Source: Saccharum officinarum (lineage: Eukaryota; Streptophyta; Magnoliopsida; Poales; Poaceae). Taken from it: a stretch of 64,000 nt of DNA. The notes below the pieces were generated by a model. That model worked only from the letters and a program-made list of their open reading frames with translations, had not been told where the DNA came from and ran no database searches. The stretch spans positions 111,768,680 to 111,832,679 of the forward strand of contig CM036160.1 in assembly GCA_020631735.1 (NCBI GenBank), in the 5' to 3' direction. Made by a program: the position numbers and the translations under genes. Positions 15,749 through 28,870 of the stretch are shown here, piece by piece (the stretch's first letter is position 1; every line of letters begins with the position of its first letter).

Positions 15749-17324
15749 CAGACGCAAATTGCTTATTTTCCATTTTATTTTAAGAAAACTCTGCTAAAAA
15801 ATGGTTTTAAGAAAACTACACCTGCACTACACATTCTATTTTCCTCCCCCACCCTTGTGAGGTGTGACGGTCATCGGCGACGATGAGAGGTTGGTTTGGA
15901 CCTTCCAGTGGCGGTGCAGACCTATTAAAATAGGATTACATGCAAGACTAACATGTGGAGTTCGATTTCTCGTACCGCGGCTCTCCCCTGCCACACCGCG
16001 CGGTCACAGAAGGCGTATCCAAAACAGGGACTAAGAGCGTCTCCACCAAATTAAAGGTATCTTAATTCCCTATAATATGTAGCTAAACAGGATTAAGAAA
16101 ATAGACTTTTAGTGTATATAGGGGAACAGATTAAGAAAGGAAAAGGGATCGAGGAAAAAGGCTCCTAGCCCAAAAAAAAAAGATTGAGAAAGTTTATATG
16201 CTTTTAGAAAAATAGATTTTTTTTTTGTCAAACCGGTGGAGTTGCTCGGCTAGGGACGAGAGCGGGGGCGCGCTGCGGGAAGTGTTGCTTGCGGTGGCCC
16301 ATGGACCGTGGGAGGGGACGAGGGGTGGACGGAGATGGAGACGCACGGCACATCAGAACGGTCCTCGCTCTATGCCCCAACTGTTCTACAGCTTCACTGT
16401 AGACCTTGCACATCAAACGTCTACTCCCATGACATGAGCAACAGTGCATGCTGCAGCTACAAGGCTCTACAGCATTTCGCGCTAAATGACTCGACGAGAT
16501 CCAGTCGCCTGCCATGGCAGCGATAGATAGACGGGAATAATCCCCGGTGGTCACCACCGGCACCAGGGGCGGCCAGAGCAGGAGCCTTGCTCAGAACTCA
16601 GAAGCAAGGCAGGGAATCCTATGGCTACATGCATGGCCACCACCAGTCCACCACTATCATTAGCGTGGTCAGCAGCTCAGGGATAGCGCAACAGAAACCC
16701 TTGAGGCTTGCGCCCACCAATGGCGCCAATGGAACATGACCACGAAGCATGGCAAGTTTTTTTTTTTCGTTTTCTTTTTCTCGTAGCAGCGATGAGATGG
16801 GGATTAGGTGCCACTGACCACCGGCAGCAATCAAGGGACCATCCCATCTTCCTGACCTACCAACAGAGACGCTAGGAAAAGGCAGCATTAGCGCTGAGGA
16901 GGGGATGATTGTCATCGTGGTCGTCATCCTCCTGCAGCAGCTGAGACATCCAGTCACGGAAATCAGACAATGCACAGCTGGGTTGTTGTTGCATCAGGTA
17001 CGGCACGGCACGCCATGACCGACCGGCCAACCAACCAACAAGAGGCAAGCCAAATCAATGTTAAATTAGAGATAACCATCGTTGTTGTCATACCCACACA
17101 ACACCACCATCAGGGGATTAACAACGAAAACCTGGCGCAAGTCACGGGAAACAGGAAAGCAAACCGGGGGTTCCAATCGATCAGTCCTCCAAGGAAAGGA
17201 TAAAAAATCCAAAAGACTCCCTAATTATAAAAAGATCACTCCTAGAGAAGGCGACGGTGAGGAAGAAACGAATGATGTAGGGGCTGCTATGTCCATCAGG
17301 TTGTTGTTGCTGCAGCTGCCGCTG
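15749..17324. other. Intergenic DNA downstream of the DUF4057 gene
   Basis: No gene is supported. The stretch 16225-16600 is moderately GC-rich with overlapping short open frames but no splice-consistent coding pattern. Roughly the last few hundred bases before 17324 would be the 3' untranslated region and downstream flank of the minus-strand DUF4057 gene. Confidence 0.5.
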
Positions 17325-20154
17325 TTAAACCAGCGCAATGCTGCTCTCCCCACCAGGCGGCTTGCGGATCCCGCCCAGGTAGTCCCGGGAGGGGGCCTTC
17401 CCGTCCGCGAAGATGTCGCTGCCGGTCATCTCCTTCAGCTTCGCCGTGCTCAGGTGCTTCTCCGCCGTCCCAGGGGTCTCGTCACCCTTGAAGATATTAC
17501 CCGCGAGGTCAGTGAATTTCTTGGTGGGGATCTTCTTCGCGGTCTTCACCACACTGTCCTCGTCGGCCTCGCCGAACTTGATATTGCTTACCTGTTGTGA
17601 GAACGACAACCAACAGTGAGCAACACTGGAGCTGTTGTAACAGAGTTTCTATTAGGACGAGGTGAGTTCAGAGGTCAGGACATATGCATTTTTGCCCGGG
17701 GTCTGCGAGGTCGAGCCGTTCTCCGAGTTGCGTGGCCGTGGATCTTCCGGAGGAGCAAAGATGTCGTGGCCGCTAAGTTCCTTGGATTTCAGGTCAGATA
17801 CCTGCCTCTTCATCTTGCTGTCATCCTCACTCAGAAGTGTGCCACTTAGCTCGCGCTGCTTTGCCACCTCTGCTATGGAAGTCGGCTTCTTTGGAGAAAT
17901 GTTTTCTTCCTCAGCAAATGAGATGTGACTTATAGTACTAATTGCCTGCATTTGAGAAAACGCAGTAGGATTAGTCCGTGTAACTGTGTTCCAGCTACGC
18001 ATGCAAAAATATTAGTATATGCAACCCAAGGATATTCACCCTTTCAATTTGAAGCCATCATCAAGATGATTATGGATTAGAAACATGCTAAAGTGAGTAC
18101 GCTGTGAATAGTGTTATTAGACGCAGGAACTAAAGTTTAGTTGGTGTCACATCAGAAGTCGCATGAGGTGTTCGGATACTAATAAAAAAAACAAATTACA
18201 GATTCCGTCAGTAAACCACGAGACGAATTTATTAAGACTAATTAATCCGTCATTAGCATATGTTTCCTGTAACACCACATTGTCAAATCATGGACTAATT
18301 AGACTTAAAAAATTCGTCTCGCAAATTAGTCTCAATCTGTGTATTTAGTTTCGTAAATAGTCTATATTTAATACTCCATGCATGTGTCTAAATATTCGAT
18401 GTGATAGGGACTAAAGTTTAGTTCCCTGAACCAAACACCCCCTGCTGAGCAGCTGTATAAAAATTCAGTGCCAATACCTAAGTTATACAGGGAAAAAATT
18501 ATGAAACTTTCTGTAGTATATATTTTTAGAGTTTAATAAAGGTTTGTTGTTTATTAACATCTTAAGAAACAAAAGGTGTCTACGGTAAATAGTACCTAAG
18601 TCTCATAGTCTCATTTGTCTATCAATCAAAGTTCCTGAATATTTCTCGTTCAGTTCAACTTACCAATCAAAATGCCAGTTCTATCACAAGGAAAGGTCAC
18701 CAACCAATGTGTATACAAACTAATAATGCTTGCCCAAACCTTTCCCACAAAATACATCCCAACAACTTCTGACTCTTTGGAGAGGTAAGAGGTACAACAT
18801 TAAACAAGTTTGATCATAGAAACCAGTAGCTTATATCAATGGCTTTTAAATTTTATAGCGAAACAAGAACATAAATCAAATTCAAATTCTTCATCTTGTC
18901 ACAAATACCAATAAATTAGTGCAGCATCTGAAAATAAAATTATACAATCAAGTATCAACACAGAAGGGTTGCCAGGGGTATAGCCTAAACAAAACAAAAC
19001 AGAACAAAAATCAACCTGCATAGTCCTTTAAAAAATGACAAAGCAGTACCTGATAATTCTTTGGAGCCGTTCGGGTGGGAATTGCAGAGGCATTGGCAGA
19101 TTCATCTTCTTCAGCCTCGCCCCCAGCTGCAAATATGCCGCTTCCTGTCATCTCCTTCCACTTGGGAGCAGAGCATGGTTTCCTGGAGGGAAAAAAGAAC
19201 AGCTTGGTGAACCACAGCTCCCTTCATGTGCTAATCTGAAATCTGAATAACCAATGAAACTAAAACGATATGCAGAACTTGCCAAAACAAATCAGGAGCC
19301 TTGTGATCAACACAAATTTATCAATTGTGCACAAAAGCCAGATTAGTTGTTTAAACAGTGCAATTGATCTTGAATGAAACAATCTGTTTCACAACTCATC
19401 TTCAGCATACCTTAAGGGAAGCATTTTGATGGCTACGGTCAGTTTGCAATACTCCGACATAGTTGGTGAGATGGCAATTACATGAATAGCTAAACCATAG
19501 TCACATTACGGTAATACTACTAGCAATTCCTTTTCTGGAGCCTATAGAGCAGAACTGAAAAAAGAAACTCGAAAAGAACAGAGTTAAAAGACTCTGGCGC
19601 GCATATCTCAGGAAACCTCAAATCCAACGAATTTCTCTACCCACAGCTGCACAGATCAACAACGGCGCGCAAAAAAATTAACACTTTCCCAAAGTTGTGA
19701 CCGTAAATCTCGGGAGATCTAGTCGCCAAGGCCAGAAGCTCGTCATCAGGCAACGCAACAAGAACAGAGCACAAAATCCCACCACTCCGGCAAGAGAATA
19801 TGGCAGGGCAAACGCTCGGCTGCTCACCTCTTGTTGAGGCTCTCGGCCTCCTCCTCCGTCACCTGCCCGCCGAACACCACCTTCTTGAGCGCCTCCGATG
19901 GCTGCACCGAACAGAGAATAGAAAACTTCAGGCAGGGCGAACCACCTCCTCCCTTAACAATGACAGAGGAGAGTGGGTACTCCCGGGGCGCCCCGTGGGG
20001 AACCGGGGGGGGGGGGGGGGGCGCTCACCTGGTGCGGCCGGCGGTTGGATGGCGGCGTGGCCCCGGCGGGCGACTCCTGCGGCGCCCCCTCCGGCCAGAT
20101 CAGCAGGTCCGCCGTCGACGTGTGGGACTTCCTCACCGGCGCCGGCCTCTCCAT
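17325..20154 (-). CDS. DUF4057 family plant protein
   Basis: Five exons on the minus strand: 20154-20029, 19901-19828, 19182-19050, 17945-17682 and 17591-17325, giving 287 residues. The start MERPAPVRKSHTSTADLLIW and the end KPPGGESSIALV are hallmarks of this plant-specific family (Arabidopsis members about 300 residues). A short motif of the form E/D-L/M-S/T-G-x-x-I-F recurs four times, near residues 77-84, 167-174, 227-233 (one residue shorter) and 253-260. Looser F-G/A-E repeats sit upstream of some of them (SHISFAEEE, SNIKFGEAD). The protein is charged with no membrane segment and its function is unknown to me. Exon 4 lacks a good 3' donor: GT at 17681-17680 (tat/gtcctg) or GC at 17687-17686 are the only in-frame choices, and without splicing it ends at TAA 17652. 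Intron 3 holds a MITE and intron 1 starts beside a 17-nt poly-C tract. Confidence 0.88.
18125..18441. mobile_element. Palindromic grass MITE in DUF4057 intron 3
   Basis: The segment has two arms around cattgtcaaatcatgg: gacgaatttattaagactaa on the left mirrors ttagacttaaaaaattcgtc on the right. It ends in ctaaagtttagttccctg...aaccaaacacccc. The left terminus is degraded. It belongs to the same family as the half-element in SPT4 intron 1. Confidence 0.7.
20005..20021. repeat. 17-nt poly-G (poly-C in the transcript) beside a splice donor
   Basis: An uninterrupted run of 17 G on the plus strand ends 7 bp from the exon 1 donor of the DUF4057 gene. In the pre-mRNA it is a C run starting just after gtgagcg. 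Confidence 0.9.
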
Positions 20155-20763
20155 GTCGCACTCCTCTCCCACCGGCGCCTCTTCTTTCCTTCGCACAGCC
20201 TTCTCTCCCTCTCCTGCTGGAGACGAACGGGGGGCGGTGCTCCTTGGCCTTGGTTTCTCTCTCTAGCTCGCTTGGGGGCAGCCGGGGTTTCTCTCTCTAA
20301 AAAGGTGAGGGTGGGAGTGGAGTGTGGAGTCGAATGGAAGGAAGGTGAGGGGTCGCTGTGTGGTGCTCACGGGCCCCACTCTCTTTTGTAGGCACCACCG
20401 CGCCCACCGGCCACACCACCACCCACCCTCCGCGGCCGATGACACGCGGGCCCTCGACGAGGCGCTGCCAGGCGGGGCCCGCGGAGGAGGGGTTGACCGC
20501 GTCACGGCCGGACGGGACGGGACGCCCCGTAACGATCACGTCCGCGACGCCGTACGCTGCGGCCGTGTCAGTATTTGAAATTTTGAACGCATGCGGGCGG
20601 CTCGCACGGAACGGGGGGGCCGGGCTGCCCCGTAACGGTCGCCGTTTCTGTCTCCTCTCGTCTCTCCTGTTTGTTTTGTCAGCCACGGACACGGGGCAGG
20701 ACCAGGATCCAGGCTGACAAGAATGTTCTAGATCTTGTATTCTTGTGTCATGCAAGTACGGAG
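20155..20763. other. 5' flank of the DUF4057 gene
   Basis: A GC-rich stretch upstream of the minus-strand start codon with CT-rich runs that would be GA-rich in the leader. I see no convincing TATA box. The open frames here are composition artefacts. Confidence 0.4.
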
Positions 20764-20765
20764 TA

Positions 20766-21002
20766 CTCCCTCTGTCTCTAATTAAACGTCGTTTCCGGTT
20801 TTTATGCCCACAAGTTTGACTCGATTTATATAAAATGCGTGCAACATTTGTATCTCCAAATAAATTTATTAAAAAACTAGACTCAAAGACCTTTCCAATG
20901 ATACTAATTATATACCATAAATATTAATATTTTTTAATATATATTTAATTAAAGTTGTTTCTCGGGAAGCGTAAAGCGACAAGTATTTAGGGACGGAGGG
21001 AG
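20766..21002. mobile_element. Stowaway MITE
   Basis: A 237-bp AT-rich element bounded by ctccctctgtctct and agggacggagggag, flanked by TA on both sides (20764-20765 and 21003-21004). The ctccctc...gagggag termini with a TA duplication are the signature of Tc1/mariner-derived Stowaway elements. Confidence 0.85.
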
Positions 21003-21398
21003 TACGTGCTACGGTCGATTATAATTACGAGTATAATGTTGTGTAATTTCCCTCCCGTTTGAAACGTTCAACCATTTAGGACAGGTTAACTATTCTATTT
21101 TGTACTGATTAGTTTATCTTAAACATCGTACATACATATTTACAAAAGTGCCGGCAGTACAAAACTTGGTCCAGGTGACTTCTTATGCTGAGGGAGGAAG
21201 AGCACGCATTGTTTTTTTTTTACCATGGAGAGAACATATTTTTTTTTAAGCTGGAGAGAAAATATTGTTGCCTTAGAGAGCATCTTCACCAAATCTTTGG
21301 TAGAGTGGTAATGGAATGTCCCAATAGGCAATAGGTGGTTTTAAGATTATTATTGGGCATTTGCATATCACCGATAGGCCTGATCGTTTTTGCTTATA

Positions 21399-21654
21399 CT
21401 CACTCCATCCTGAGATATAAGGTTTGCGCGTATTTTCATTCAAACTTTGTTACATGTGACTAACAATTAGTCTAATCATATAAAAAGTTTATACTATAAA
21501 AGTAACTACATTAGATTCGTATTTAGAAATACTTTCTCATGATCAAACTTTTGATCCTATAAATTATATATCATACGAGAAATTATAGGTACGAATATGT
21601 TTTTTGAAGACCACATCATGTCAAATCGTGTCCTACATTTTGAGACGACAGGAG
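21399..21654. mobile_element. Stowaway-like MITE, diverged
   Basis: The termini are ctcactccatcctgagatat and gagacgacaggag, flanked by TA (21397-21398, 21655-21656). The interior resembles the common Stowaway family with tgtgactaacaattagtc and tttagaaatactttctcatg. The ends match each other only partly. Confidence 0.6.
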
Positions 21655-21656
21655 TA

Positions 21657-24600
21657 ATCATCATACCTTAGGAAAAAAACGAAGCATTGGTGGGATTCTT
21701 ACATTTTTTATCAAAAATATGATTATAAGCGGAAATAAAAGTGGCCATACTGAATTACCTCAAGTACTGTCCCGTTTGTCATTCTTTTTTACCTACACTC
21801 CAGGTTTTCTTATCTTTCCCTATGTCCCTCATCGCAGATGTTGATCCACCCCCACCCCTCCATTGATTGTTCACCGATTTGATGAGCTTGTATCTACTCT
21901 TGTTCCTTCAGGTCTAGCAGATCTTAATGGCGCATCGGTGAGCAAAGATGTGCTCGGTCCTCCTACGGCATAAGGGAGCAAGCAATGACGGCACAACAAG
22001 GCGACATGGTTGACGTACTCATGGATCTCACTGGTCTACAGGTCACTCGGGCGAGCGTGAGCCAATCTAACTCTCTAGTACCATGCCCTCGCAAGTAGAA
22101 GCACCCGCACAATCTCACTCCATCTTGTCCAACTCAAATCAAATTAAAGCATGCGGAGCATGTCTGATCACATCTTAGGCAGTCAAGCTTGGAGCAGATC
22201 TTTGTTCAAAACAAGCTTGGGCGGTGGCGGCTCGGCCTAGCACTACGACCGGTGAACCGCTAGCCAACGTTGCACAAATGGTGAGGGGTTGGCATGTCCT
22301 GCACACAGGAAGGAGAAATTGGTGTAATTGGGATTGGGGGCAGGTGTATCTCCCCCTGTATTTAAGGGTGCTTGGGCTTATTTTGTATATCACTATTAAA
22401 AGGAATGGGAAAAAGGATCTCCTAAAGTAAAAAAAAGGGATTCAACTCTCCAACAGACATTTTTTTAAAAGAAAAAGGGGTTCAGTAGAGTAGCTTTTTT
22501 TTTCTACCTCTACGCTCTACGAAACATAACCATCTTTAGAATTTTATTTAAGGGCACATAATATATATTCACGCGCGTATACACTGACCTCGTTGATGTA
22601 TAATGAACCCATCACATAACAAAAATATGCATTTTGTTGAACTCCAAACTCCCAATGAAAAAAAGAGAAGGTATATATTACTTGCAGTATTTCGTACATG
22701 TAAAATTTGTTGGTGCAACGACTCTGAGACGTACGTGCAGGTACATACATACGTGCCAGCCCTTGATCATCACTGTTTTGATGCATGCATGATGGTGACT
22801 CCCGAAGAAAGTGAGGAGATTTGGAACTACTTCCAAGTCCCAACCATAACCAACGACGTACGGGGACCGGCGCCATCGGAGCGGATGGGCCAACAGCTTT
22901 CTCGTAGGCACTAATGCCCCGACGAAGTGGCCGTTTCGGCATGATTTTGCGATCCTTATCGTACCAAACGCGCTAAGCAAAATCAAACAAATCATGCTGA
23001 CAAGCAGTAGTATCAAGAAAGCAACGGTTCCCTTCATGCCACACACGGAATAATGCCTAGTGCACACCCGTTTCAGCCCATTTGTTAACTAGCTACTAGT
23101 AGGGTAACTGTACCAAACGTGGAAGCAACACCTAACAGGCTAACATGCATGTCGTAACAACAGGGCACTGGCTCAAAAACAAATATATCTAAAAAAAGAT
23201 ATAATATATGGTCCGACGGAGTCATATTATACATGCAAGTATATATAGAATATGTGTTTATACTTATTTTATATGCTATTATGATTGTATTATAACAAAC
23301 AATATACTAAGAAAATATGGACTTGTTTGATTTTTTTTCACACGGTAAGACTTGTAGTATTTTAAATTAAGTATATATAACATACTCAAACCGGTAAGTG
23401 AGTACAAAAGGTGCTTTATTGAAGATTGGAGTAGCTACACCCGAGAGTAGTAAAAATTTATTATTGATTACGAAAAAGAAAAGGAAAAATAAATATGATG
23501 CAGCAGATCACTGATAACTGTAAAGTAAAGGAGGATCAAATGTGACCGTGATACAACAGGGTTTTTTTGTGAATTACACCGGTGCAAACGCAGTCGCTCA
23601 ACACGCATGCACATTCACCCCTATGAATACACATACGCAAACCCTAAGTCAAGACCAGATGTCATTAATAAATTATCTCATGCTTGGCACTGCAAAATGA
23701 GCAAATGAATAGATGGACATATTAAAAATAAGCATGACATCCCAATAACGAAGGAAAAACAATTACTTTATGTACTATGCATGACTACCAAACCAAAGCA
23801 ATATTGTTTTTTGAGAGAAAAGAGTGTTTATTACTAATCATAGAGTAAGTTACAATCATGTAGAGCTATATATTTAGGTCAAAAGCTTTTGCTCCACATT
23901 TGGACTCATATATTCTTTTGGTGTAGGTTTTTTTTATAGTGCCTCCGTTGGAAAATGACGACTCTAGCCCAAGCTAGGGCTTACAAAATATGGAGTTGAT
24001 GGTCCTAGCCTAGCATGGCTACCTCAACCTTTTTCCTTCGCCTCATATTCCTATAGTTCATATAAAACCTCGATCAGCTAGTAGTAATCATGGGTTTGTA
24101 TAGGATCATTCTGCCAAATGACAATTTGCAAATTGACTCTCAACTTTGGCTCCAAAAGGGGGAAAAAGATTGCCTACAGTCTGGATGACTTGACTTCATT
24201 TTAACATTGTAGGCAGCTTTCCCGTATGCTCGTTTCAGAAGGAAAAAATATGATAGAGGTAAGGGGGAAAAAAAAGATGTTGGCATTTCAACAGCCCAAA
24301 CTGACTTTTCTTTCGATGCGGCTGAGAAGCTAGCTCTGGACAGAAGCATGGCTAAATTAAACAAGAATCACCCAAAATATTAATTATTAATTCATTGGCT
24401 GCCTTTTCTGATTGGCAAGCACTACACTAGCAACAAGAACATTCATTCTGGTGGTGCAAAATCCCTAACCATGCAATAGGCCTTTTTACATATTTAATCC
24501 AAAAGAGAAGATGACACATATTACATCAACTCTTTTATCCCCCCCTTTTTAAATCGAATATCATGGCTTTTGCACGCTCCAAAAAGAAAAAGGCTGTGCA

Positions 24601-25683
24601 AGGTGCCCTGGAGGAGTTGTATTGAGGCTGCAAGCTTAACCATTTTTTAATAGATTTCAACTATGCATCAACAGTGTATATATACTACCTTTTTTAGGTA
24701 AACGAAAGCGGAGGGCCCCTACCCTATAAATTCCTTTGAAAGACAACCATGAGTTCTACTAAAAAGTAGGCAGCAGCATATAAATAAAGATTCAAAGCTG
24801 GCATTATCTCTACATACCGGTGGAAAATACTCCCAAAAATCCGCACTAACAAACAAACGAGAGCTACTACTTCAACAACACGTACGTTGATGTGTGTTGT
24901 GTATATATATTGCTTTGACTTGACGTAGAAGCATCATTGCTTGCATTATATTGTGCCCGGCCGGGCCCGTGGTGGCATGCTGGCACGCAGTATATATATG
25001 GGAGTATGTAGTTGAAAGCCACTGCACGTCACTGTCTAGCTCTCGAGTAAGACATGATTACCTTGTTTAATCATCGTCTTACGTGTGTACTAACGTTGTT
25101 GGATCGGCCAGGTGGTGTTTATTTGTTCCTTTTGTTCGATTCCAACCTACTTTGATTTGAAGATAAGATCTCTCTATATGATAAATGTTATCCGTGTCCA
25201 AAGACAAAGGGAAGTGGACGCTGGGTGATCCACGTACAGCTGCCTTTATTTCACGTACGCATGGAACTAATGCTGCCGTCTTTTTTGCCGCCCGTGCATC
25301 TATCACCGTTGGTGCACGACCAGGGGCCAACAATGCATGCACCGGTGCGGTAGCTAGCATGAGAGGAAAGTCGATCAATATTTACGCAGAAATAAAGGTG
25401 AAATGAGAGTCGAATCATACATATATATAGCTTAGGACTATATATAGGGATCGGAGTAGCTACGTGCGAGCACTGCCATGGATGTATCTTTCCATATATC
25501 CTTGCACCTTGCTGAAATATTGCTGTGGACTTAAAGAACCCACGTGCCAAGTTCTATACGCCTGTCGTCAACACCAGCGTATGCAGTTGCAGTTGGTTGG
25601 CAAACCGTACATCGATCACGAGAGAGAATGAAGACTCAATAATTCGTGCAATTAAGGAATGAATTCGTGGACAGTGTTATTGG
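21657..25683. other. Intergenic DNA, no gene seen
   Basis: Four kilobases of AT-rich sequence with homopolymer runs and scattered short open frames that show no splice-consistent coding. Short transposon-like bits occur (for example caccggtgcaaacgcagtcg near 23580), but none could be bounded. Confidence 0.45.
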
Positions 25684-25798
25684 CCCTGTTCGGCAGGCTG
25701 TTTTTTTGGCTTATAAGCCGGCTGTGGCTGATTTGCTGTGAGAGAAAAACACTGTTCCACGGCTAATAAGCCGTGCTGATAAGCTCAGCCGAACAGGG
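25684..25798. mobile_element. 115-bp palindromic MITE (CCCTGTTCGGC termini)
   Basis: The ends are ccctgttcggc and gccgaacaggg. Inside, ggcttataagcc and the ggctaataagcc block mirror each other, so the whole unit folds back. A second copy in the opposite orientation lies at 54925-55039. Confidence 0.8.
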
Positions 25799-25839
25799 GG
25801 ATTGTTGCACTGTGGTCAGGCGCAACGCATGCAGTAGTC

Positions 25840-26027
25840 CAGTGGCGGACGTAGGTAGAAGCTGTGGGGCCACCTGGCCCCACAGGTTTTGACGAATCTA
25901 GTACAATTTTACTGTAGCATATATGATTTGGTCCCACAGCTTCTGCTGGCAGGCCCCACAGGTATGGTTTGGTCCCACAGCTTCTACTGGCTGGCTCCAC
26001 AGATTTTGATTCCTGGATCCGCCACTG
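25840..26027. mobile_element. hAT MITE with 8-bp target duplication
   Basis: A 188-bp element with termini CAGTGGCGGA and TCCGCCACTG, flanked by a perfect 8-bp duplication cagtagtc (25832-25839 and 26028-26035). The CAGNG terminus and 8-bp duplication identify a hAT element. The interior repeats ggtcccacagcttct twice. Confidence 0.9.
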
Positions 26028-26035
26028 CAGTAGTC

Positions 26036-27069
26036 GAGAGTCGCACAATGTGGATGTGCATGTGCAGGAAGAAAAATCCCTTCCTCAAGAAAGGAATAAA
26101 ATCCCTATCCCAAGCAAAGCATGCACATGCACCCCGATTCCACAGCAGTACAGCACACCCAAGAAAAATGGTTTTTTTTTAAAAAAACTTTTTTTAGGTC
26201 TGACCAAATATATAAAAATACTAGTAATGTTTATGATATGTATGTGATATATGTATTGTTAACTTAATAGTAGAATATGTTTTGATAATAAACATATTAG
26301 GAGATAAATAAATATAGTCAAATTTAAGAAAAAAAATATACCTACTCGGTAGATTGTACTCCTACAAGCAATTAGTACTATATTTTATAATGACGGATGC
26401 ATTATGCATGTGTTTGGTCAGTTGCCCACACACACGGGCGACCGGTTTCGTGTAATGTAATGTAAACCTGGATCGCGCCTTATTGATCTCTAGCTTAGCT
26501 AGCATGCATGGGCACAGCTAGTTTATCCTCCCTTGCCGTGGAAGCAGCAGAAACAAGCGGCGAGGCAGATCGATCAGAAAACGCTTTGCTTGGATCCCCT
26601 GCAACGTCCGTGCGTGCCTGTCACTGGCCAGCTCACGCGCCCCCGCCACCACTGGCGAGTGGCGAGTGGCGACGACGTCCCGGGCTGGAAACGAACGGGA
26701 GAACTCTCCAGAAAAGCTCGCTCCTCCTCGTTGGCACTGCCACAGCCCCGCGGCCCCGCTTTTACTTTCCGCGTCCACGGAGCACATGCACATGGGAGGC
26801 TCGCAGATCAGGCTCAGCTCCCTCGCCGGAGTGGCGGAGCTTTGGATGCGTTGCCTCAGCTGGGGCGGCTGCTGGAGGCGCAGGGCCCAGCCTGCGGGTC
26901 GATCGGTCTGGTTCTGGTCTGGACTTTGTTGGCCTCTGATCTGTCTGGTCAGAGCTTTCAGCTGCTCGCATGGCGTCTGCACATGCATCTCGTCGTATGA
27001 GTACGTGTCGTGGACTACGGACCTGGAAAAGTGGGGGAAAAAGGGCGGCTTCGCCATCTCATGAGTCTG
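26036..27069. other. Intergenic DNA with a GC-rich patch
   Basis: The GC-rich part at 26510-27060 has overlapping open frames on both strands, but no start, splice or protein family I recognise. I see no gene I can support. Confidence 0.4.
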
Positions 27070-28562
27070 GAGAATTTGAATTCTTTTTAGGCGTCAGGTA
27101 TTCGTTCAGGTAGGACAGGATGGCTACGGATAAACATGAACGTGGTAGGAGTTGTCACTGACACAAACCATGCCTTGCTTCATACCGGACCGGAAACATA
27201 TGGCGTGCGGACCAACTTGGAAACAGGCGTTTTCCTGCTAAAAGGTCGTCGTCGTTGCCTGGCTGAGCGATAGTGCGACAACGTGACATTGCATTATTTT
27301 AAGAAAAAATACCCCTCTTAAACACAAATTCTCTAACTTTAACCCAAATTAGAGAAAAATTACCAACATCTATAGTTCTAAATTAGTTTTACTAAATCCT
27401 ACATGGTATATATTATGACGATGGTACATAGTAGTATTTTATTTGGACTAGTACATGTTGGAATGATATATTTTTTATAAAAAAATTGATCACAGTTAAA
27501 GATTTTCGACTTAAGTAAAGCTATATAATTTAGGATGGAGGCGGTACAAATTTATTAGGATATCGATATGTTCTTTCGTATATTTTGAATTACTTAGTAT
27601 CAAATGAGAACACTTACTATATTATGAAAGCACTTTTCGGGATGAACTTAGAAATATCAAACTTCCACTGTTAATGTACAGAAAATTGGGCAAATTACCT
27701 ACCAAAAAAAGTTGAGCAAATTAAGCCTATTTGATCAATTAGTTAATTTTTTTGTGGTGAAGTCTGTCTCTAGGTCCAAGTCATTGACTTAGCACGAATA
27801 CTCGTATATTTTAGAATTTGTCCACAATCTCATTGTAATCTTTTTAGTTATAGACGACGTGTCAATCGGTAATGACGCATATGCAATATGGCCTACTTTT
27901 TCAGGGATGCTCATAAGGCTAGGATTTAGGTGTGTTTAGAGGAGTGGGTGTACGTATAAGTTTGTAGGATACTATATGATTAAAAAAGATGTACATCTGG
28001 AGATATACTACTAATTTCACACAAAAAAATATGTTGCATACCGACAGGATAGTTGAAGGGGGATGACTTTACGATCGAAGCGAGTAAGCAGTTGCTTAGC
28101 TGAAATCTCTTGCTGTCATGTTTCTAAACAGGGTACCAATGCAGGGGCTTATTAGTCGGGCGTCAGCAAATTTTAAGGGGAACATGGGTGGTTTATCGAC
28201 TTGCTTGCGTACTACTACTGCCTATGCAGCTATACTATGCGCAGTTTGGGAATGGCAGGCAACGCTAGCTAGCTAGTTCGTGCATGCCGCCGATGCCGCC
28301 CGGTAGAGGATTGTTACCGTGCACCGTCTGCAGCTTACGCGGCCCACGAAAATGTTGAAACTCATCCAACCCAACCTCTTTCATGGGCCAAGCCCGAGGA
28401 AAATCGTTTGGGATCTTGGTGTGCGACTTTGTATTGGGCTTGCTGACGTCACAGCAGCTAATACAAAATTCATTGCCCTCCCTTTCTAACAAGTTCAGAC
28501 TTCTTCACTCAGGCCAGAGGTGGCGCCTGCATGGTAACATTGCAGTTTTGTAATTATTTTTT
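27070..28562. repeat. Segmental duplication, copy 1 (unoccupied)
   Basis: The segment starting gaatttgaattctttttagg is repeated in the same order and direction from about 31972 to 37170. Shared landmarks include aacttggaaacaggcgtt, tcgtcgtcgttgcctggctg, aagcgagtaagcagttgctt, accgtgcaccgtctgcagct and ggccagaggtggcgcctgca. This copy lacks the LINE and the 2-kb element that interrupt copy 2, so it shows the pre-insertion state. No coding function is apparent. Confidence 0.85.
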
Positions 28563-28870
28563 AAGAGCACATCCAACGGCTCCCCTATTCCCAATCCAAC
28601 CACCATATTGGAGGAGTTGGCTCAAAATCTTAGCTCCAACAAATCCATCATCCCATCCCCATAAATTGGTGATCACCAAAAACAAGCTCAACTTCCCTCA
28701 AATAAAGGGGGAGATGCAACTCCCCCCAATACTACAGGCGCGCACGCAACTGCCGCTATCCGGATTTTTCTTGCGCCCGACACCACCCGCGCGTACCTCA
28801 GAGCTCGTCGCCTGAGCATAGCCTGGCGCTCGCTGCCCGCTGCCTGAGCACCTGCAGTTGCCGCTGTCGC

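Noticed and set aside
19831..20391. Long plus-strand frame of 186 codons
   Set aside because: It is antisense to exons 1-2 and the leader of the DUF4057 gene; GC-rich composition explains it.
26508..27064. Overlapping frames of 130-180 codons on both strands
   Set aside because: No domain, no consistent start or splice sites; composition artefact of a GC-rich patch.
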